Of a stretch of 31,835 nt of DNA, positions 1 through 8,739 are shown piece by piece. Origin of the DNA: an uncultured beta proteobacterium (lineage in GTDB: Bacteria; Pseudomonadota; Gammaproteobacteria; Burkholderiales; Burkholderiaceae_C); assembly GCA_903840825.1 (NCBI GenBank), contig CAIMHL010000066.1:1-31835 (forward strand), read 5' to 3'. How positions within the stretch are numbered: the stretch's first letter is position 1; the number at the start of each line of letters is the position of its first letter. The notes under the pieces were generated by a model that worked only from the letters and a program-made list of their open reading frames with translations, was not told the origin of the DNA and made no database searches. A program made the position numbers and the translations under genes.

Positions 1-235
1 CGGCTTGGCTGATCAGGCGTTCCACAGTGGGAGATGCCTGTGCGCCAACGCTTTTCCAGTAGGTCAAACGATCCTGGGCAATACGGATGCTTTCTTCGTT
101 CACAGTGGCGCTGGGGTTGTAGAAACCAATACGCTCAATGAAACGACCATCACGACGGGTGCGCTTGTCAGCCACAACGATATTGAAGAAAGGGCGAGCT
201 TTTGCACCACCGCGTGCGAGACGAATAACGACCAT
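1..235 (-). CDS. rpsP: 30S ribosomal protein S16 (partial, 3' end outside window)
   Basis: The reverse strand from an ATG at 235 reads MVVIRLARGGAKARPFFNIV and continues through RRDGRFIERIGFYNP, the highly conserved S16 N-terminus. S16 is a small-subunit protein needed for 30S assembly. About 78 codons are visible of the family's usual 80-90, so only a short C-terminus is missing beyond base 1. A Shine-Dalgarno AAGGAT lies just upstream (complement of 241-246). In betaproteobacteria rpsP usually leads an rpsP-rimM-trmD-rplS operon; those genes would lie to the left, outside the window. The leader carries a perfect hairpin, listed separately. Confidence 0.95.
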   Translation of the reverse strand, partial: MVVIRLARGGAKARPFFNIVVADKRTRRDGRFIERIGFYNPSATVNEESIRIAQDRLTYWKSVGAQASPTVERLISQA

Positions 236-250
236 GATTTATCCTTTGGG

Positions 251-272
251 TGGCGGAAGTTTATTTCCGCCA
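251..272 (-). promoter_or_regulatory. Perfect hairpin in the rpsP leader
   Basis: Bases 251-258 (TGGCGGAA) pair perfectly with 265-272 (TTCCGCCA) around a 6-base loop. On the rpsP strand the hairpin ends 15 bases before the start codon, immediately upstream of the ribosome-binding site, and no T-run follows. This position fits a translational control element or an mRNA 5'-end stabiliser better than a terminator. Its function is inferred. Confidence 0.45.
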
Positions 273-368
273 AGTAATTCAGTATTTAATCTAGCATTGA
301 GACACGCGCAATGACCACCCGGTCAGCGACACACTAGACAGCCTCACATTATAACGTTTTCAATTTTT

Positions 369-893
369 ATGACCCTCATACGCCCAAGCCGATCAGAAGA
401 TATCCCGTCCATTACCGCTATTTATGCCCACCACGTGCTGCATGGAACCGGTACTTTCGAAGTCACCCCGCCCACATCTGACGACATGCGCGCCCGAAGG
501 GAAGATGTTTTGAGCAAGGGCTTGCCCTACTTGGTCGCGGTTGATGGAGACGTCGTTCTGGGCTTTGCCTACTGCAATTGGTTTAAACCGCGGCCCGCTT
601 ACCGTTTTTCAGCCGAGGACTCCATTTACCTGGCGCCTGAGGCGAATGGCAAGGGCTTAGGACGCTTGCTCTTAACAGAACTTATGGCCCAAGCTGAAGA
701 GGCAGGCGTTCGAAAGTTGATTGCAGTCATTGGCGACTCAGCCAATGCAGCCTCAATCGGCGTTCACCACTCAGTGGGGTTTGATCATGTTGGTACGCTC
801 AAATCCTGCGGCTGGAAATTTGACCGGTGGCTGGATGTCGTCATGATGGACAAAGCCCTGGGATGGGGAGACACCTGCGCACCGCAAACATAA
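369..893 (+). CDS. GNAT N-acetyltransferase, phosphinothricin/L-amino-acid acetyltransferase type
   Basis: This is a 174-residue GNAT-fold enzyme that resembles the Pat/Bar/MnaT (YncA) group, which transfers acetyl from acetyl-CoA to the amino group of phosphinothricin, methionine sulfoximine or similar amino acids. Visible hallmarks are the N-terminal IRPSRSEDIPSITAIYAHHV, the central substrate-loop region with FKPRPAYRFSAEDSIY, the acetyl-CoA pyrophosphate loop NGKGLGRLLL, and the late VGFDHVGTLKSCGWKFDRW segment typical of this subgroup. Length matches the family. It diverges from rpsP across a 133-base gap and is followed 7 bases later by a TM2-domain gene, so the two may be co-transcribed. 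The real substrate cannot be told from sequence. Confidence 0.85.
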   Translation: MTLIRPSRSEDIPSITAIYAHHVLHGTGTFEVTPPTSDDMRARREDVLSKGLPYLVAVDGDVVLGFAYCNWFKPRPAYRFSAEDSIYLAPEANGKGLGRLLLTELMAQAEEAGVRKLIAVIGDSANAASIGVHHSVGFDHVGTLKSCGWKFDRWLDVVMMDKALGWGDTCAPQT

Positions 894-900
894 TAGAGCC

Positions 901-1347
901 ATGAAAAACAAAACCACTGCCGCATGGCTTGCATTTTTCGGCGGCCCTGTTGGCTTGCACCGCTTTTATTTATTTGGAAGAGACGACCTCATCGGCTGGT
1001 TATTGCCCCTGCCAACCGCCTTGGGGGTTTATGGTTTTGCGCGAATGAAAACCAACGGCGTGGATGATCCCTTAGGCTGGATTTTGGTCCCTGTTTTAGG
1101 ATTCACCATTGCAGCGTGCGCCCTGAACGCGATCGTTTACGGACTAATGGCCCCTGAAAAGTGGAATGCGCGCTTTAACCCATCAGCGCCAGTGGACGCT
1201 GAACCCGGTCAAACCAACTGGATGACTGTGGGCGCCATGGCTGTGGCGCTGCTTATCGGCACCACCATCTTGATGAGCAGTATCGTGTTTAGTTTTCAAA
1301 CGTATTTTGAAAACCAGGTCGAAGAAGCACGGAAAATTTCTCAATAA
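901..1347 (+). CDS. TM2-domain membrane protein
   Basis: The 148-residue protein begins with the TM2 signature: K-N-K-T-T-A-AWLAFFGGPVGLHRFYLFGR (residues 2-27), a hydrophobic segment with the conserved G-x-H-R-F-Y turn. Two further hydrophobic stretches follow (about residues 55-78 and 107-131), so three to four membrane segments are likely. TM2 proteins have no settled biochemical role in bacteria. The gene sits 7 bases after the acetyltransferase and ends inside the A-run of a strong bidirectional terminator. The TM2 assignment is firm; any function is unknown. Confidence 0.75.
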   Translation: MKNKTTAAWLAFFGGPVGLHRFYLFGRDDLIGWLLPLPTALGVYGFARMKTNGVDDPLGWILVPVLGFTIAACALNAIVYGLMAPEKWNARFNPSAPVDAEPGQTNWMTVGAMAVALLIGTTILMSSIVFSFQTYFENQVEEARKISQ

Positions 1348-1382
1348 AAAAGCCAGTAGCTGCGAAAGCTACTGGCTTTTTT
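1346..1382. terminator. Bidirectional rho-independent terminator
   Basis: Six A's precede a perfect 10-bp stem (1352-1361 GCCAGTAGCT with 1367-1376 AGCTACTGGC) around a GCGAA loop, followed by six T's. A T-run appears on both strands. It therefore serves both the plus-strand TM2 gene ending at 1347 and the minus-strand pit gene ending at 1398. Confidence 0.93.
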
Positions 1383-1397
1383 GCGGGTCGTTTGTCA

Positions 1398-2408
1398 TCA
1401 GTAAAGCTGAATGCTGACCCAATAGGCGACAGCCGCCACAAAGGCGCTGGCGGGGATGGTGAAGATCCAGGCCCAAATAATATTACCAGCAACACCCCAG
1501 CGCACAGCGCTTGCGCGCTGTACGGACCCTACGCCCACGATAGCGCCAGTGATCGTATGCGTGGTGGACACGGGCACGCCAATCGCCGTGGCCATAAACA
1601 GGGTGATGGCACCACCCGTTTCAGCACAAAAGCCACCAACCGGTTTTAACTTGGTAATTTTTTGCCCCATAGTCTTGACAATACGCCAGCCCCCAAACAT
1701 GGTGCCCGCACCAATGGCAAGGTAGCAGCTTACAACCGCCCAAGTTGGAGGCGCTGTATCGGCTACAGATGCGTAACCAGTCGCAATTAACAGCATCCAG
1801 ATAATGCCGATGGTTTTTTGAGCATCGTTACCGCCGTGCCCCAAGCTGTAGGCACCGGCAGATACCAACTGCAAGCGCCTGAACCATTTGTCCACGCGAG
1901 ACGGTCTGGCGCGTCTGAACACCCAAGCCACCAGAACCATCATCATGGACCCCAGCAAAAACCCCAGCATAGGAGAGATGAAAATAAATGCAACCGTTTT
2001 CAGAATGCCGCCTGATATCAAGGCGCTGGCCCCCGACTTGGCCAGGACTGCGCCTACGATGCCACCAATCAGCGCATGTGATGAACTACTGGGAATACCG
2101 TAATACCAGGTGATTAAATTCCAGGTAATGGCCCCCACCAAGGCACCAAATACGACATGGGTATCCACAATGCCGGGTTGAACAATGCCCTTGCCTACCG
2201 TAGCGGCCACGCTGTAATGAAATACAAAAATGGCAATGACATTGAAAAAAGCAGCAAAAAGCACGGCCTGACCCGGCTTGAGAACCCCAGTAGACACGAC
2301 GGTGGCAATGGAGTTGGCCGCATCATGAAAGCCATTCATGAAGTCGAACAAGATCGCCAGCACCACCAGCATGACGACTATCCACAGTGCCGTTTGTACG
2401 GTTTGCAT
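1398..2408 (-). CDS. pit: Low-affinity inorganic phosphate transporter, Pit family
   Basis: This is a 336-residue polytopic membrane protein of the PiT family (PF01384), which imports metal-phosphate by cation symport across the inner membrane. The duplicated PiT signatures are visible: an N-terminal DFMNGFHDAANSIATVVST (about residues 22-40) and a C-terminal copy GHGGNDAQKTIGIIW (about 194-208), plus GIPSSSSHALIGGIVGA and GVPVSTTHTITGAIVGVG. The length fits the shorter bacterial PiT proteins. It starts 19 bases after the DUF47 gene, a pairing that is standard for this subgroup and implies one operon. Its transcript ends at the terminator at 1346-1382. Confidence 0.93.
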   Translation of the reverse strand: MQTVQTALWIVVMLVVLAILFDFMNGFHDAANSIATVVSTGVLKPGQAVLFAAFFNVIAIFVFHYSVAATVGKGIVQPGIVDTHVVFGALVGAITWNLITWYYGIPSSSSHALIGGIVGAVLAKSGASALISGGILKTVAFIFISPMLGFLLGSMMMVLVAWVFRRARPSRVDKWFRRLQLVSAGAYSLGHGGNDAQKTIGIIWMLLIATGYASVADTAPPTWAVVSCYLAIGAGTMFGGWRIVKTMGQKITKLKPVGGFCAETGGAITLFMATAIGVPVSTTHTITGAIVGVGSVQRASAVRWGVAGNIIWAWIFTIPASAFVAAVAYWVSIQLY

Positions 2409-2427
2409 ATCTGTCGACTTTCGAGAA

Positions 2428-3075
2428 TTAGGAGTTTTCGAGGATGACGCCCTCGATCAGATTTGCCACGTCCTCGCACTTGTCGGTGATCGTCTCAAGC
2501 AATTCGTAGATGGCTTTGAGCTTGATGACTTCTCGAACATCAGGCTCCTCCCGAAACAGTTTGCTCATGGCACCACGCATCACGCGGTCGGCATCACTTT
2601 CGAGCTTGTCAATTTCTTCGCAGGTCTTGAGCGCGGCTTCTGCGGTGCTGGGGTCAGCGATTTTGTCGAGTAATTTGACGGCGTCACGCAGGCGCTCGCA
2701 GCACTTGACGCTTAGTTCAGTCAAACGCTTGATATCGTCGGTCATGTGGCGCACGTCATACAGCGCCATGGTCTCTGCGGAGTCCTGAATCAGGTCGACC
2801 ACGTCATCCATCGTGTTGATGAGGCCATGGATTTGCTCACGGTCAATGGGCGTGATGAAGGTCCTGTGGAGAGCTTTGTTAACTTCATGCGTGACGCGGT
2901 CAGCGGCATGCTCGGCATTGTCCACGTCCTGGTTGTATTTTTCCCGCAAAGCCACATCGTTGTAATTAGCAACTAGATGAGAAAAAGCGTGAGCGGCTTC
3001 AACAATACGATCAGCGTGCTGATTGAACATCTCAAAAAAATTGCTTTCTCGAGGCAACAACTTGCCAAAAATCAT
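2428..3075 (-). CDS. DUF47 / PhoU-like phosphate-transport accessory protein
   Basis: The protein (215 residues from the ATG at 3075) is an all-helical DUF47 family member (PF01865) starting MIFGKLLPRESNFFEMFNQHADR. It contains IHGLINTMDDVVDLIQDSAE and acidic metal-binding-type E/D-xxx-D repeats such as KLESDADRVM. DUF47 proteins resemble PhoU and are usually encoded beside Pit transporters, where they are thought to modulate transport. A TTG 12 bases upstream is in frame, but the ATG at 3075 matches the family N-terminus and has GGAG six bases ahead of it, so I chose it. The Pho-box-like repeats just upstream suggest phosphate control. Confidence 0.88.
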   Translation of the reverse strand: MIFGKLLPRESNFFEMFNQHADRIVEAAHAFSHLVANYNDVALREKYNQDVDNAEHAADRVTHEVNKALHRTFITPIDREQIHGLINTMDDVVDLIQDSAETMALYDVRHMTDDIKRLTELSVKCCERLRDAVKLLDKIADPSTAEAALKTCEEIDKLESDADRVMRGAMSKLFREEPDVREVIKLKAIYELLETITDKCEDVANLIEGVILENS

Positions 3076-3089
3076 GGCGGACTCCAAAA

Positions 3090-3123
3090 TTTATAAGTCA
3101 GAAATTTGACAGTAAAGTGACTT
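3090..3123 (-). promoter_or_regulatory. Pho-box-like direct repeats with candidate -10
   Basis: On the minus strand, three 7-base units spaced by 4 AT-rich bases read AAGTCAC-TTTA-CTGTCAA-ATTT-CTGACTT (3123 down to 3095). The PhoB consensus is CTGTCAT repeated every 11 bases. The middle unit matches 6 of 7; the outer ones match less well. TATAAA (3095-3090) follows the middle unit by 10 bases, the usual spacing between a Pho box and a -10 element. The predicted transcript start would be very close to the ribosome-binding site, which is a weakness. Confidence 0.5.
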
Positions 3124-3216
3124 GTGGAAGTTTAACCGCCTGCCCAGCGTTACAAACTGCGTGGCGACAGGCGCTTCGAAATATCAAATAAACAGCGCTG
3201 CCCATCGCATGACCAT

Positions 3217-3256
3217 AAAAAAACGCCCTGCAACACGACGCTGCAGGGCGTTTTTT
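3217..3256 (-). terminator. Rho-independent terminator of acnB
   Basis: A perfect 10-bp stem (3223-3232 ACGCCCTGCA with 3242-3251 TGCAGGGCGT) encloses a 9-base loop and is flanked by A's on the left and T's on the right. On the minus strand it lies 57 bases beyond the acnB stop and ends in a T-run, so it closes the mdh-acnB operon before the DUF47 promoter region. Confidence 0.9.
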
Positions 3257-3312
3257 GGAACCATACTCAGCGACGACTTGAAACAGTCGTGCTGAGAAAA
3301 GTGCCAGTGGGC

Positions 3313-5892
3313 TTAGACGGTCGCAGCTGCGTCCATGTAGTCCTGAACCTTGTCAAAATTCAAATACTGATAGACCTTGTCGCTGGCGGCTGTGAGCACC
3401 ACCATGTCGGCCATGTACTCTTCTTTGGTCGGAATACGACCCAATTTAGAACAAATAGCGGCCAGTTCAGCACTGCCCAAATACACAAAGCTGTTTTTAC
3501 CCAAACGGTTGGGGAAGTTACGAGTTGAGGTGGAGAACACAGTTGCGCCCTCTTTCACCTGAGCCTGGTTGCCCATGCACAAGCTGCAACCCGGCATTTC
3601 CATGCGGGCACCGGCGGAGCCAAGCACGCCGTAGTGGCCTTCTTCGCTTAATTGCTTGGCATCCATCTTGGTCGGCGGCGCCATCCACAATTTAACGGGG
3701 ATGTCACGCTTGTTCTCAAGCAGTTTTGAGGCTGCGCGGAAATGGCCGATATTGGTCATGCAAGAACCAATGAATACTTCGTCAATCTTGGCTCCCGCCA
3801 CATCAGACAATGTTTTCACATCGTCCGGGTCGTTCGGGCACGCCACGATGGGCTCCAAAATATCAGCTAAATCAATCTCGATCACAGCAGCATACTCGGC
3901 ATCAGCATCACCTTTGAGCAACTGGGGATCAGCCAACCAAGCTTGCATCGCGGCAATGCGGCGCTTGATGGTGCGCACATCCGAATAACCTTCGGCAATC
4001 ATCCACTTCAACATGGTGATGTTGCTGTTGATGTACTCGATGATGGGCTCTTTGTTCAGGTGCACGGTGCAACCACCGGCGCTACGCTCGGCAGAGGCAT
4101 CGCTCAACTCAAACGCCTGCTCGACCTTGAGGTCTGGCAAGCCTTCAATCTCAAGCACGCGGCCAGAGAAAATATTGATCTTGCCCTGCTTGGCCACGGT
4201 CAACAAGCCGGCCTTGATGGCGTACAAAGGAATGGCATTGACCAAATCGCGTAGCGTAACGCCGGGCTGCAACTTGCCTTTAAAGCGCACCAACACACTC
4301 TCGGGCATGTCCAAAGGCATCACACCGGTGGCGGCACCGAAGGCCACCAGACCAGAACCAGCGGGGAAGCTGATGCCAATCGGGAAGCGGGTGTGGCTGT
4401 CACCACCCGTGCCCACGGTGTCAGGCAACAACATACGGTTCAACCAGCTGTGGATGATGCCGTCACCTGGGCGCAAAGGCACGCCACCGCGGGTGCTCAT
4501 GAAGTCTGGCAACTCGTGGTGCATCTTCACGTCCACGGGCTTGGGGTAAGCAGCGGTGTGGCAGAACGACTGCATCACCAAGTCTGCGCTGAAGCCCAGG
4601 CAAGCCAGGTCTTTCAGCTCGTCACGGGTCATCGGGCCGGTCGTGTCTTGTGAACCCACGCTGGTCATTTTGGGTTCGCAATATGTACCAGGGCGCACGC
4701 CCTGGCCTTCAGGCAAACCGCAGGCACGGCCGACCATTTTTTGGGCCAGTGTGAAGCCTTTTTTAGTGTCCACTGGGTTTTGCGGCAAGCGAAACAGCGT
4801 GCTGACAGGCAAGCCCAGGGCTTCACGCGCTTTGGCGGTCAAACCACGGCCAATGATCAGGGGAATGCGGCCACCGGCGCGCACTTCGTCAAACAGCACA
4901 TCGCTCTTGACGGTGAATTCAGCAATGACTTTGCCGTCTTTGATGGCTTTGCCGTCATAGGGACGCAACTCCACCACGTCGCCCATGTTCATGGCGCTCA
5001 CGTCCAACTCGATAGGCAAAGCGCCCGAGTCTTCCATGGTGTTGTAGAAAATCGGGGCAATTTTGCTGCCCAGACACACACCGCCGAAACGCTTGTTTGG
5101 GACAAAAGGGATGTCTTGTCCGGTGAACCACAACACCGAGTTGGTGGCCGATTTACGGGAGGAACCGGTTCCGACCACATCGCCCACATAAGCCACCAAA
5201 TGGCCTTTGGCTTTGAGTTCTTCGATAAATTTGACCGGGCCGCGCTTGCCGTCTTCTTCAGGCACGACACCAGGGCGAGCGTTTTTGTGCATCGCCAGTG
5301 CGTGCATCGGGATGTCAGGGCGGCTGAACGCATCAGGCGCTGGGGACAGATCGTCGGTGTTGATTTCGCCCTCAACCTTGAACACGGTCAAGGTGATGGA
5401 GGCGGGCACTTCAGGGCGTGAGGTGAACCATTCAGCATCGGCCCAGCTTTGCATTACGGCTTTGGCTTGGGCGTTGCCCTTGTCGGCTTTTTCCTTGACG
5501 TCATGGAACTGATCAAACATCAAGAGTGTTTTCTTCAGGCCACCGGCAGCGGCCTGGGCGGTCACGGCGTCGTCCAACAAATCAATCATGGGGCTGATGT
5601 TGTAGCCCCCGAGCATGGTGCCGAGCAATTCGGTCGCTTTGACGCGGGAGATCAGAGCGCACTGTTCAGTGCCGTACGCCACTGCTGCCAAGTAGCTGGC
5701 CTTGACCTTGGCAGCATCATCCACACCTGCCGGTATGCGGTAGGTAATCAAGTCCACTAAAGTAGCTTCTTCACCAGCTGGTGGATTTTTCAGCAACTCA
5801 ATGACCTCGCCTGTCTGCTTGGCAGACAGCGGAAGTGGGGGAATGCCAAGGGCGGCGCGTTCAGCCACTTGGGCACGGTAAGCTTGCAACAT
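3313..5892 (-). CDS. acnB: Bifunctional aconitate hydratase 2 / 2-methylisocitrate dehydratase
   Basis: AcnB interconverts citrate and isocitrate in the TCA cycle and can also dehydrate in the methylcitrate route. The 859-residue length equals that of the AcnB class, and the N-terminus MLQAYRAQVAERAALGIPPLP is characteristic. It has the AcnB-only order: helical HEAT-like domain, swivel domain (GEINTDDLSPAPDAFSRPDIP), then the catalytic core. The [4Fe-4S] ligands are C711 in GSCMTN and C769/C772 in GCSLCMGN, almost exactly the E. coli positions. The ATG at 5892 has a strong AGGAG. It is the last gene of the leftward TCA operon, 63 bases after the secreted-protein gene, and is followed by a terminator. 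Confidence 0.98.
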   Translation of the reverse strand: MLQAYRAQVAERAALGIPPLPLSAKQTGEVIELLKNPPAGEEATLVDLITYRIPAGVDDAAKVKASYLAAVAYGTEQCALISRVKATELLGTMLGGYNISPMIDLLDDAVTAQAAAGGLKKTLLMFDQFHDVKEKADKGNAQAKAVMQSWADAEWFTSRPEVPASITLTVFKVEGEINTDDLSPAPDAFSRPDIPMHALAMHKNARPGVVPEEDGKRGPVKFIEELKAKGHLVAYVGDVVGTGSSRKSATNSVLWFTGQDIPFVPNKRFGGVCLGSKIAPIFYNTMEDSGALPIELDVSAMNMGDVVELRPYDGKAIKDGKVIAEFTVKSDVLFDEVRAGGRIPLIIGRGLTAKAREALGLPVSTLFRLPQNPVDTKKGFTLAQKMVGRACGLPEGQGVRPGTYCEPKMTSVGSQDTTGPMTRDELKDLACLGFSADLVMQSFCHTAAYPKPVDVKMHHELPDFMSTRGGVPLRPGDGIIHSWLNRMLLPDTVGTGGDSHTRFPIGISFPAGSGLVAFGAATGVMPLDMPESVLVRFKGKLQPGVTLRDLVNAIPLYAIKAGLLTVAKQGKINIFSGRVLEIEGLPDLKVEQAFELSDASAERSAGGCTVHLNKEPIIEYINSNITMLKWMIAEGYSDVRTIKRRIAAMQAWLADPQLLKGDADAEYAAVIEIDLADILEPIVACPNDPDDVKTLSDVAGAKIDEVFIGSCMTNIGHFRAASKLLENKRDIPVKLWMAPPTKMDAKQLSEEGHYGVLGSAGARMEMPGCSLCMGNQAQVKEGATVFSTSTRNFPNRLGKNSFVYLGSAELAAICSKLGRIPTKEEYMADMVVLTAASDKVYQYLNFDKVQDYMDAAATV

Positions 5893-5955
5893 AAAACTCC
5901 TTTAAATTAAACAAAAAATGGCTCTAACCCATACGCAGATAGCGTAATAAGCTAT

Positions 5956-6489
5956 TTATTTAGTAGCAACTTCGGTGGCAACATCCAGCAAACCAGGTGC
6001 TGGGTTCTTCAGCATCTTCTCAGCCACCACGATCTGATCGGGGTTCATGCAGGCATCGGCTAGGCGCTTGCCCAGCTTATGATTCATCAGCATCGATTTA
6101 TTCGCCAATTGCAGCCACACGGCACCTGCGTTGTGGTCTTCCAGGCGAATAGCGCCAGTGCTGGTTTCCACTGGAAACATTCGGTATTTTTGAGTTTTGG
6201 TGTGGACATCAAAATAGCCGGGTGATTGTGGGTCAGCCGCCAATGTCACAAACGCGCCCAACTCGCATGGCAATTCGCCCACATGCACTCTTGAAGCAAT
6301 TTCCAACTCGGAAGGAGTCAAGGCCGTTTCAGCCGCCTTGATGCCGGCAGCCATTTGATTGGCCTTGGTTTTGACCTCCAGGCGACTTTTGGACGGCACT
6401 TTGTTTACGTTTTCCAATTTGGTCTTTGATTGCGCCCAAGTCACAACGGGTAACGAGATCAAGCAAGCCAATAGCAACAGTTTTTTCAT
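5956..6489 (-). CDS. Secreted/periplasmic protein of unknown function
   Basis: I do not recognise a characterised family. The protein (177 residues from the ATG at 6489) has a clear Sec signal peptide, MKKLLLLACLISLPVVTWAQ, with likely cleavage after the alanine of T-W-A. A lysine-rich helical stretch (to about residue 55) follows, then a compact domain with G-E-L-P-C-E-L-G and a later A-D-A-C-M; these two cysteines could form a disulfide. A TTG directly before the ATG is in frame but less likely. It lies 34 bases after the citE-like gene and 63 bases before acnB, all one way, so co-transcription with TCA genes is likely. I suspect it is a conserved protein of this gene neighbourhood; that is inference. 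Confidence 0.75.
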   Translation of the reverse strand: MKKLLLLACLISLPVVTWAQSKTKLENVNKVPSKSRLEVKTKANQMAAGIKAAETALTPSELEIASRVHVGELPCELGAFVTLAADPQSPGYFDVHTKTQKYRMFPVETSTGAIRLEDHNAGAVWLQLANKSMLMNHKLGKRLADACMNPDQIVVAEKMLKNPAPGLLDVATEVATK

Positions 6490-6523
6490 CAATCATCCTT
6501 AGGTGAAACACACGCTGGAAAAA

Positions 6524-7570
6524 TTAACTTTTAAAAAAGGCTTGCGCCTCATCGGGAAGATGCCGGCCTGTTTGGTGAGCCCGCTCCAGCAGGTGCCAAA
6601 AATAACGGTAACTCGCCCGGTCATGCAATTTACCCTTAAAAGAGATCGGTGCCCAGTCAGCCTGCGCTGCAGCTTGCAAAATAGTAAGTGCCTGCTCAAT
6701 TTCCGCAGGTAAGGGGGCAAAAGCCTCAAGAATCGGCCTGATCTGGGCCGGGTGAATGCTCCACATGCGGGTGTAACCCAACGCGCGGGCGGCTTGCTTG
6801 GCAGCCGCCAAAAGCAAGATGGCGTCATTAAATTCAGTCACGACGCAGTGCGCTGGCACTTTGCCATGCGCATGGCAGGCAGCTGCAATTTCCAGCTTGG
6901 CACGAACCACCAAGGGGTGTGAGAACTGGTCCAATCCCAAATCTGCGAGGCCTGAACTCAGGCCCATCGCACTGGCAGGAATAGCCCCGCCATGGCTGGA
7001 GACAAAATCCATCAGCCCAAAGCTGAGCGACTGAACGCGCGGGTGAGCTGCAATTTCAAAAGCGCTATGCACCGCTGCCGGCGATTCAATCAGCACATGC
7101 AGGGGCAAAGGCGTTAGGCGACCCGTCTTGGCAGCCACTTGGTCCACCCATTTGGCCGCACGCACCACATCGTCCAGTGTTTCAACCTTGGGAATCATCA
7201 CATGGCACAGAGCCGCTGCAGCGCCGCCCACGATCAGTTCGACGTCCTGCTCAAACGAAGGGTGGTGCACCGCGTGAACCCGCACTGCTACACGCGGGGA
7301 CACGATTAACGCATTATTTTTACTTGCGGCTTGCGCTTGATTGGCAAGGGCCACAACCATGTGTGCATGGTCTTTTTCACCCCCCACAGGGGCGCCATCC
7401 TCACAGTCCAGCGTCACGTCAAAAACGCAAGCGCCAAACTCTTGGGACATTTCAGCCTGCAATGCAAGGCTTTTAACCATCCGCACCTCAACACCGCTGT
7501 AGTGGTCGCACACCGGCAATGAAGCCGATGCGGACTGTGCGCCGAGAAGTATGTCGCGAGGGTGTTGCAT
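6524..7570 (-). CDS. CitE-like HpcH/HpaI aldolase / citrate lyase beta-subunit family protein
   Basis: The 348-residue protein is a TIM-barrel CitE-like enzyme (PF03328). This family includes citryl-, malyl- and citramalyl-CoA lyases. The Mg-site motif D-C-E-D-G-A-P is at residues 55-61, followed by PRVAVRVHAVHH with the family arginine. Then come MIPKVETLDDVV, LPLHVLIESPAAV with a metal-type glutamate, LSFGLMDFVSSHG and MWSIHPAQIRPI. No citrate lyase alpha, gamma or ligase genes are nearby, so classical citrate lyase is unlikely. A stand-alone CoA-ester lyase acting on C4-C5 acids is more plausible. It lies 47 bases after mdh in the same direction. The exact substrate is unknown. Confidence 0.82.
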   Translation of the reverse strand: MQHPRDILLGAQSASASLPVCDHYSGVEVRMVKSLALQAEMSQEFGACVFDVTLDCEDGAPVGGEKDHAHMVVALANQAQAASKNNALIVSPRVAVRVHAVHHPSFEQDVELIVGGAAAALCHVMIPKVETLDDVVRAAKWVDQVAAKTGRLTPLPLHVLIESPAAVHSAFEIAAHPRVQSLSFGLMDFVSSHGGAIPASAMGLSSGLADLGLDQFSHPLVVRAKLEIAAACHAHGKVPAHCVVTEFNDAILLLAAAKQAARALGYTRMWSIHPAQIRPILEAFAPLPAEIEQALTILQAAAQADWAPISFKGKLHDRASYRYFWHLLERAHQTGRHLPDEAQAFFKS

Positions 7571-7617
7571 ATCGACAAACCTAGCACCCCAGCCTCAAGC
7601 TGGGATGATCGGCTTTC

Positions 7618-8604
<987 letters not shown>

Positions 8605-8645
8605 GGTGAGACTCCAGAAGTGTTGAAAAAAAGTGCCAATGCAAA

Positions 8646-8664
8646 CCCAGTCAAATTGACTGGG
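8646..8664. promoter_or_regulatory. Perfect 19-bp palindrome in the mdh leader
   Basis: CCCAGTCAA (8646-8654) and TTGACTGGG (8656-8664) are perfect inverted copies around a single A. The element lies 42 bases before the mdh start codon and downstream of the candidate mdh -10. It could be a protein-binding operator, or in RNA a 7-bp GC-rich hairpin with an AAUUU loop. A T-run occurs about 15 bases further on the mdh strand, too far for a standard terminator. Confidence 0.5.
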
Positions 8665-8682
8665 CACAAGATAACGCCGGCA

Positions 8683-8712
8683 AGTTTACTCTGGAAAACC
8701 CTAGTCCGTCAA
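8683..8712 (-). promoter_or_regulatory. Candidate sigma-70 promoter of mdh operon
   Basis: On the minus strand TTGACG (8712-8707) matches 5 of 6 bases of the -35 consensus and TAAACT (8688-8683) matches 4 of 6 of the -10, with an 18-base spacer. It would start transcription near 8676 and place the 19-bp palindrome in the early leader. Confidence 0.45.
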
Positions 8713-8719
8713 TATGTCT

Positions 8720-8739
8720 TATGTCTTATAGAAGAGATA
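8720..8739. promoter_or_regulatory. Candidate GntR operator between mdh and gntR
   Basis: TATGTCTTATAGAAGAGATA is an imperfect palindrome with 8 of 10 base pairs symmetrical. A second left half (ATGTCTT) is repeated in tandem just before it, at 8714-8720. A good -10-like TATGAT (8738-8743) for gntR overlaps its right end, and the mdh -35 lies only 8 bases to its left. This suits autorepression of gntR together with control of mdh. Binding by the neighbouring regulator is inferred. Confidence 0.45.

Noticed and set aside
8605..8667. Longer mdh start 21 codons upstream
   Set aside because: It would translate the leader, including part of the palindrome; the ATG at 8604 has a good ribosome-binding site and matches family starts.
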